Below are positions 59,704-64,000 of a stretch of 64,000 bases of DNA, piece after piece (the stretch's first letter is position 1; every line of letters starts with the position of its first letter). The DNA is from Nocardioides sp. 503. GTDB taxonomy: Bacteria > Actinomycetota > Actinomycetes > Propionibacteriales > Nocardioidaceae. The notes beneath the pieces were generated by a model. That model searched no databases and was not told the origin of the DNA. It saw only the letters and a program-made list of their open reading frames with translations. The stretch lies in assembly GCF_004522095.1 (NCBI RefSeq), contig NZ_SPUI01000002.1:558001-622000 (forward strand), read 5' to 3'. Both the position numbers and the translations under genes were made by a program.

Positions 59704-60372
59704 GTGCTCAACGACCTCGCGCGGCAGACCCGCACCATGCTCTTCCTCCAGATGCTGGGGCCGGCGATCGCGATGGGGTCCTTCTTCGGCATCTCCGGCG
59801 AGCACTGGGGCGTGGTCATCACGCTGTTCTGCCTCGGCCTGCTCGTCACCGTCGGCTGGGGCGTCGGCGTCCTCGTCTGGAGCCGGCGCACCGACCGTGC
59901 CCTCAAGGCCACCCTGGCGCGCGCCGGGGCGGAGCTCGTGACCGGGCGGGTGACCGGGGTCCCCGCCGCCGGGAGGGTGGCCCGCCGCCGGATCGCGGCC
60001 AAGCACCCGTCGTACCTCGCCACCACGCCGCAGCCGATCCCGGCGCCGTCGGTGGTCCTGGTCGTGACGGCGCTGGCGTCCGACGGCCCGCGCCGCGTCG
60101 CCGCGCTGGTGCCGGCGACGATCGGCCTGGAGTCTCGCAAGGCGCCGGTGGCGGTCCTGCTCCACCCGGACGAGCGCGAGGCCGCGGTGCTCGACGACCG
60201 GGTCACGCCCGAGCAGCTCGCCGCCATCGGCGGCGACCCCCGGTGGGCCTCCGCGGACCTGCCCACCGACCGCACGGTCGGCGGCGGCTACCTGCCGATG
60301 CTCGGCGCGGCGCTCCTCGGGGTCGCCGCGGGCCTCGGTCTCGACCTGCTGGTGGTCGCGCTCGCCACCTGA
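59704..60372 (+). CDS. membrane protein of unknown function
   Basis: 222 residues. Two helices at the N-terminus (about 15-30 and 36-60), a soluble middle with R-V-A-R-R-R-I-A-A-K-H-P-S-Y and a final helix at 197-220. V-A-V-L-L-H-P-D-E-R-E-A-A-V-L-D-D near 150-166 is the most distinctive segment. No family recognised. GTG 59704 is preceded by CAGGAT at 6 bases, similar to the signals ahead of 297 and 8903. Confidence 0.65.
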   Translation: MLNDLARQTRTMLFLQMLGPAIAMGSFFGISGEHWGVVITLFCLGLLVTVGWGVGVLVWSRRTDRALKATLARAGAELVTGRVTGVPAAGRVARRRIAAKHPSYLATTPQPIPAPSVVLVVTALASDGPRRVAALVPATIGLESRKAPVAVLLHPDEREAAVLDDRVTPEQLAAIGGDPRWASADLPTDRTVGGGYLPMLGAALLGVAAGLGLDLLVVALAT

Positions 60373-60432
60373 GCCACCGACTCACTAGGGTGTGGGACGT
60401 CCACTGTGAACGTTCCAAACCAGGAGGTCCCC

Positions 60433-61461
60433 ATGCGCGTCGGAGTGCTCACCGGAGGCGGCGACTGCCCCGGGCTCAACGCGGTGATCCGCGCCGTCGT
60501 CCGCAAGGGGGTCCGCACCCACGGCTTCGAGTTCGTCGGGTTCCGTGACGGCTGGAAGGGCCCGCTCGAGGGCCTGACCATGGAGCTCGGCATCGAGCAG
60601 TGCCGCGGCATCCTGCCTCGCGGCGGCACGATCCTGGGCTCCTCGCGCACCAACCCGTTCAAGATCGAGAACGGCGTGGAGCGCATCAAGGACAACCTCG
60701 CCGAGCACGGCGTCGACGCGCTGGTCGCCATCGGCGGCGAGGACACCCTCGGCGTGGCCACCAAGCTCGCCGACCTCGGCGTCCACGTGGTCGGCGTGCC
60801 CAAGACCATCGACAACGACCTGTCCGGCACCGACTTCACGTTCGGCTTCGACACCGCGGTCAACATCGCGACCGAGGCCATCGACCGGCTCCACACCACC
60901 GCCGAGTCGCACCACCGCGTCCTCGTCGTCGAGGTCATGGGCCGCCACGCGGGCTGGATCGCGCTGCACTCGGGCATCGCCGGCGGCGCCAGCGCCGTGC
61001 TCATCCCCGAGCAGCCCTTCGACATCGAGCAGCTCTGCGCCAACGTCGAGGCGCGCTTCGAGACCAGCTACGCGCCGATCATCGTGGTCTCCGAGGGCGC
61101 GGTGCCGGCCGCGGGCGGCGACATGACGCTGGTGTCGGGTGAGAAGGACGCGTTCGGCCACGTCCGCCTCGGCGGCATCGGCGACCGGATCGCCGGTGAG
61201 ATCGAGCAGCGCACCGGCAAGGAGGCCCGCGCGGTCGTCCTGGGCCACGTGCAGCGGGGCGGCACGCCCACGGCGTTCGACCGCTGGCTCGCGACGCGCT
61301 TCGGCCTCCAGGCCATCGACGCGGTCGCCGACGGCGACTGGGGCACGATGATGGCGCTGCGCGGCACCAAGATCATCCGGGTGCCCCTGAGCGAGGGCAC
61401 CGCCGAGCTCAAGCTGGTCAGCCCGGAGGAGTACGCCGAGGCGCAGGTCTTCTTCGGCTGA
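60433..61461 (+). CDS. 6-phosphofructokinase, predicted PPi-dependent
   Basis: 342 residues. Phosphorylates fructose-6-phosphate to the 1,6-bisphosphate. G-V-L-T-G-G-G-D-C-P-G-L-N-A near 4-17 and M-G-R-H-A-G-W-I-A near 169 are family motifs. The catalytic P-K-T-I-D-N-D-L is at 123-130. The donor-site residue 104 (E. coli numbering coincides) is D in G-G-E-D-T, and 124 is K. Known actinobacterial ATP enzymes have G104; D104 with K124 marks PPi-dependent enzymes such as that of Amycolatopsis. So a reversible PPi-PFK is predicted. An AGGAGG ribosome binding site (60422-60427) fixes ATG 60433; a TAGGGT -10 lies at 60386. Confidence 0.92.
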   Translation: MRVGVLTGGGDCPGLNAVIRAVVRKGVRTHGFEFVGFRDGWKGPLEGLTMELGIEQCRGILPRGGTILGSSRTNPFKIENGVERIKDNLAEHGVDALVAIGGEDTLGVATKLADLGVHVVGVPKTIDNDLSGTDFTFGFDTAVNIATEAIDRLHTTAESHHRVLVVEVMGRHAGWIALHSGIAGGASAVLIPEQPFDIEQLCANVEARFETSYAPIIVVSEGAVPAAGGDMTLVSGEKDAFGHVRLGGIGDRIAGEIEQRTGKEARAVVLGHVQRGGTPTAFDRWLATRFGLQAIDAVADGDWGTMMALRGTKIIRVPLSEGTAELKLVSPEEYAEAQVFFG

Positions 61462-61467
61462 GCCCGA

Positions 61468-62880
61468 TCAGTGCTCGACCGCTGACAGGTCCAGGTCGCG
61501 GGGCGTCAGCACCGCGACCAGGCCGGCGACCGCGAGCATCGCCAGCCCTCCGGCGAGGCCCACGCGGGAGAGGGCCTCGCTGAGGGTGGCCGGGCCCAGC
61601 CCGGCCGTGGTGGCGATGCTGCCCAGGATCGCCACGCCGAGCACGGCGCCGATCTCGTAGCTGGACTCCTCGAGGACGGCGGCGCTGCCGGCCTGGTCGA
61701 GCGGCGCGCCGGCCATGATCACCGCGGACCCGACGGCCAGCGAGGCCAGGCCGAGGCCGACCAGGCTCAGGGCGACGGCCACCCCGGGGTAGCCCAGCGG
61801 CTGGGGGAGCACGGTCAGCAGCAGCAGCCCCGCCGAGCCGACCACGAGGCCGCCGGCAAGCACCGCACGGGCGCCGATGCGTGCGGCGAGCGCGGGCGCG
61901 AACGGCCCGGCGATGACGCCACCGGCCGCCATCGGCAGCAGCGCGACCCCGGCGCGCAGCGGGCGGTAGCCCTCGGACAGCTGCAGCCACTGGGCGACCA
62001 GCAGCAGCAGCCCCGCCATCGCGAAGCTGGTCACCAGCGCGGTGACCACGCCGGCGCTGAACGCGCGCCCCTGGAACAGGCGCAGCTCCAGCATGGGCGC
62101 GGCGACGGTCAGGCAGCGGCGTACGAACACCGCCAGCGCGACCACGGCCACCACGGCCACGAGGACCGTGTCGGTCTCTGGGCCGTGCTTGCCGAGCTGC
62201 TTGATCGCGTGCACCAGCGCGACCATCCCGAGCATCGACGAGACGAGGGTGATCGCGTCCAGCCGCCCGGGGCGCGCGGAGCGGCTCTCCGGCAGCAGCA
62301 GCAGCGAGGCGACCACGGCGACGACCATCACGGGCACGTTGAAGAGGAACGCCGAGTGCCAGCTGAACCGCTCCAGCAGCGCGCCCCCGACGATCGGGCC
62401 GAGCGCGCCGCCGACCGCGGCGACCGAGCCCCAGACGCCCAGCGCCGTCGCGCGCTCGCGCGGGTCGGAGAAGAGGGTGCGGATCAGCGACAGGGTCGAG
62501 GGCATGATCATCGCGCCGCCGGCGCCCAGGAAGGCACGGACGGCGATGACCTCGCCGGGGCTGTCCGCGACGAGCACGAGCAGCGAGGCCAGGGCGAACA
62601 CGCTGAAGCCGGCCACCAGCATCCGGCGCCGGCCCCAGCGGTCGCCGAGCGAGCCGGCCGCGACCAGCAGCCCCGCGAGCACGAGCGGGTAGGCGTCGAC
62701 CATCCACAGCAGCTCGACCGACGACGGACGCAGGTCCGCTGACATGTCGGGCAGGGCGAGGTTGAGGATGGTCATGTCCATGACCACCACGAGCAGGCTC
62801 GCGGACAGCACGGCCAGGCCGGCCCAGCGGCGCCGCACCGAGGGCGCCTGCTCGCCGGTGTCGGGAAGGACGGCGCTCAT
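61468..62880 (-). CDS. MFS efflux transporter (DHA2, 14-helix type)
   Basis: 470 residues, about fourteen membrane helices. L-D-R-W-G-R-R-R style loop (G-D-R-W-G-R-R-R-M near 78-86) is motif A. V-V-M-D-M-T-I-L-N-L-A-L-P near 35-47 is motif D1 of QacA/EmrB-like drug exporters with its acidic residue in the first helix, and W-G-S-V-A-A-V-G-G-A-L-G-P-I-V-G-G near 148-164 is motif C of antiporters. It is expected to expel cationic or lipophilic drugs by proton exchange. ATG 62880 overlaps the TetR gene's stop by 4 bases, so both are controlled by the operator at 63471. Confidence 0.93.
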   Translation of the reverse strand: MSAVLPDTGEQAPSVRRRWAGLAVLSASLLVVVMDMTILNLALPDMSADLRPSSVELLWMVDAYPLVLAGLLVAAGSLGDRWGRRRMLVAGFSVFALASLLVLVADSPGEVIAVRAFLGAGGAMIMPSTLSLIRTLFSDPRERATALGVWGSVAAVGGALGPIVGGALLERFSWHSAFLFNVPVMVVAVVASLLLLPESRSARPGRLDAITLVSSMLGMVALVHAIKQLGKHGPETDTVLVAVVAVVALAVFVRRCLTVAAPMLELRLFQGRAFSAGVVTALVTSFAMAGLLLLVAQWLQLSEGYRPLRAGVALLPMAAGGVIAGPFAPALAARIGARAVLAGGLVVGSAGLLLLTVLPQPLGYPGVAVALSLVGLGLASLAVGSAVIMAGAPLDQAGSAAVLEESSYEIGAVLGVAILGSIATTAGLGPATLSEALSRVGLAGGLAMLAVAGLVAVLTPRDLDLSAVEH

Positions 62881-63437
62881 CGGGCACCCGCTCCGTCCAG
62901 GAACGTCGAGACCACCAGGTCGGCCATCGCGTTCGGCGCCACGTCGCCCGCCTGCAGCGCCTCGCGCGAAGCGATGAGCAGCCCGTAGGTGGTGTGGCTG
63001 AGCCACACCGCCGGGACGTCACGCCGTACGACGCCCGCCTCCTGCGCCGCGCGGAAGAACGCGACCTCGAGCTCCTGGAGCTGCGCCATGCGGGAGGCCA
63101 GGTCGGGCTGGGACAGCATGCACGGGTCGGTCAGGGCGTAGGCGAAGTCCTCCGCGTCCTGGACGAACGCGGCCAGCATCGTGCGCAGGCAGGCCTCGAT
63201 CCGCGCCGCGTCGCCCGACGCGGCCGCGCCGGACATGTCGACCTCCGCCTGCCCGCGCTCCCAGCGGTCCAGGGACCGCTGCGCGATCTCGTGCACGAGC
63301 GCCTCGCGGCTGGCGAAGTGGCGGTGCAGGGTGGCGCGCCCGATGCCGATGGCGCCGGCCACCTCGGTCAGGGAGGCGGTGGGGTCGGCGTTGAGGCATC
63401 GAAGGGCCGCGTCCAGGACCTCGTCGCGGGTCTGCAT
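62877..63437 (-). CDS. TetR-family transcriptional regulator
   Basis: 186 residues. The N-terminal HTH (about 1-50) has L-T-E-V-A-G-A-I-G-I-G-R-A-T-L-H-R-H-F-A-S-R-E-A-L. The helical ligand domain follows with E-D-F-A-Y-A-L-T-D-P near 95. First gene of a two-gene operon with the exporter. The 18-base palindrome 34 bases upstream of its start should be its binding site, so it represses itself and the exporter until an inducer, probably an exported drug, binds. Confidence 0.9.
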   Translation of the reverse strand: MQTRDEVLDAALRCLNADPTASLTEVAGAIGIGRATLHRHFASREALVHEIAQRSLDRWERGQAEVDMSGAAASGDAARIEACLRTMLAAFVQDAEDFAYALTDPCMLSQPDLASRMAQLQELEVAFFRAAQEAGVVRRDVPAVWLSHTTYGLLIASREALQAGDVAPNAMADLVVSTFLDGAGAR

Positions 63438-63470
63438 GGGGGATCCGATCTGGGACAGGCGTGGCTCAAT

Positions 63471-63488
63471 TGAGACATCAGTGTCTCA
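63471..63488 (-). promoter_or_regulatory. TetR operator palindrome
   Basis: TGAGACA-TCAG-TGTCTCA is a perfect 7-bp inverted repeat with a 4-base centre, 34-51 bases ahead of the TetR start. Size and position fit a TetR-dimer site over the promoter of the regulator-exporter pair. Confidence 0.7.
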
Positions 63489-63602
63489 TGACGAGTGGAC
63501 TGGCTCGACATCGGCGTCGCGCGTCGCCGTGAGACGGCAGGTTTGTGCGAATGTGAGCGGTGGAAGCCTGGGTCAGGATAGTCGTCGAGCGGGAGGCAGC
63601 AC

Positions 63603-64000
63603 ATGTCCGGACAGAGCACCGAAGCCGTCGACGTCAACGGCCCCGAGCCCGACCTCAAGCGGGTCCTCGGCCCCAAGCTGCTGCTGCTGTTCATCGTCGG
63701 CGACATCCTCGGCGCCGGCATCTACGCCGTCACCGGTGAGATGGCGCTCGAGGTCGGCGGGATCGTGTGGGTGCCGTTCCTGGTGGCGTTCTTCGTGGCC
63801 ACTCTGACGGCGCTGTCCTACCTCGAGCTGGTCACCAAGTACCCCCAGGCCGCCGGCGCCGCGCTCTACACCCACAAGGCGTTCGGCATCCACTTCGTGA
63901 CGTTCCTGGTGGCGTTCGCGGTGGTCTGCTCCGGCATCACCAGCGCGTCCACCTCGGCCAACCTGCTCGCCACCAACCTGCTCGCCGGCATCAACGGCGT
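63603..64000 (+). CDS. APC-family amino-acid permease (N-terminal part, runs off window)
   Basis: The first 132 residues are in the window. About 25 polar residues precede L-L-L-L-F-I-V-G-D-I-L-G-A-G-I-Y-A-V-T-G, the helix 1 with the G-x-G-I-Y/F substrate break of APC transporters. Two to three more helices follow (T-A-L-S-Y-L-E-L-V-T-K-Y-P-Q-A-A-G near 70-86). Substrate unknown. ATG 63603 has a GGGAGG ribosome binding site. Confidence 0.88.
   Translation, partial: MSGQSTEAVDVNGPEPDLKRVLGPKLLLLFIVGDILGAGIYAVTGEMALEVGGIVWVPFLVAFFVATLTALSYLELVTKYPQAAGAALYTHKAFGIHFVTFLVAFAVVCSGITSASTSANLLATNLLAGING

Overview
The window is chromosomal DNA of a high-GC actinobacterium, most likely Nocardioidaceae (Nocardioides or a close relative). 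Evidence: very high GC, many GTG starts, 1- and 4-base gene overlaps, the actinobacterial respiratory set (QcrC with two c-type hemes, QcrA, QcrB, CtaC-CtaF), and a gene order that, from memory of the H37Rv map, follows the M. tuberculosis Rv2181-Rv2205 neighbourhood in both order and content. No rRNA, tRNA, CRISPR array, IS element or prophage was seen. Taxonomy and synteny are from memory, not from a search.

Layout. 1-10.4 kb: partial GNAT, aldo/keto reductase, EamA-like permease, DUF3043 protein, the envelope-stress run pspA-pspAA-htpX-pspAB, a GAF histidine kinase, nadA, a second GNAT, glycerate kinase and erpA with a strong terminator. 10.5-24.8 kb: respiratory core, with an AdoK-like kinase, a tusA/nifS-like pair, ctaC-ctaD-ctaF, an L,D-transpeptidase, the opposing ctaE-qcrC-qcrA-qcrB operon, ctaG, a receiver-like protein and trpD. 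24.8-40.9 kb: repair and envelope genes, including a DEDDh/GIY-YIG exonuclease, a c-di-AMP (ydaO) riboswitch ahead of an NlpC/P60 hydrolase, two membrane metallopeptidases, a FadD15-like ligase, an SRPBCC protein, an ArsA-like ATPase, two ROK kinases, an esterase, a PlsC acyltransferase and a MacS-type kinase. 40.9-45.8 kb: a block separating MacS from its probable response regulator, holding an amino-acid ABC transporter with fused binding protein and permease, a flavin-reductase-like pair, and a lower-GC solitary AAA ATPase with an unusual AT-rich upstream region. 45.8-56 kb: the response regulator, MpaB-type oxygenase, arylamine N-acetyltransferase, coiled-coil protein, a secreted calcium-repeat protein, homocysteine methyltransferase, and a small secreted protein with a MacB/FtsX-type ABC transporter. 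56-64 kb: glpK with a DUF1028 gene, MFS permease, a phosphofructokinase with residues expected of a PPi-dependent enzyme, a TetR/MFS efflux pair with a clear operator, and the start of an APC permease.

The genes join into respiration (bc1-aa3 supercomplex with its Fe-S and copper/heme assembly helpers), envelope maintenance (Psp, L,D-transpeptidase, NlpC/P60 under c-di-AMP, membrane proteases) and central metabolism (NAD, Trp, glycerol, glucose and fructose-6-phosphate phosphorylation). A notable regulatory pattern is how many genes have a TANNNT -10 hexamer only 6-8 bases before the start codon, predicting leaderless mRNAs; in three cases the hexamer shares the stop codon of the upstream gene.
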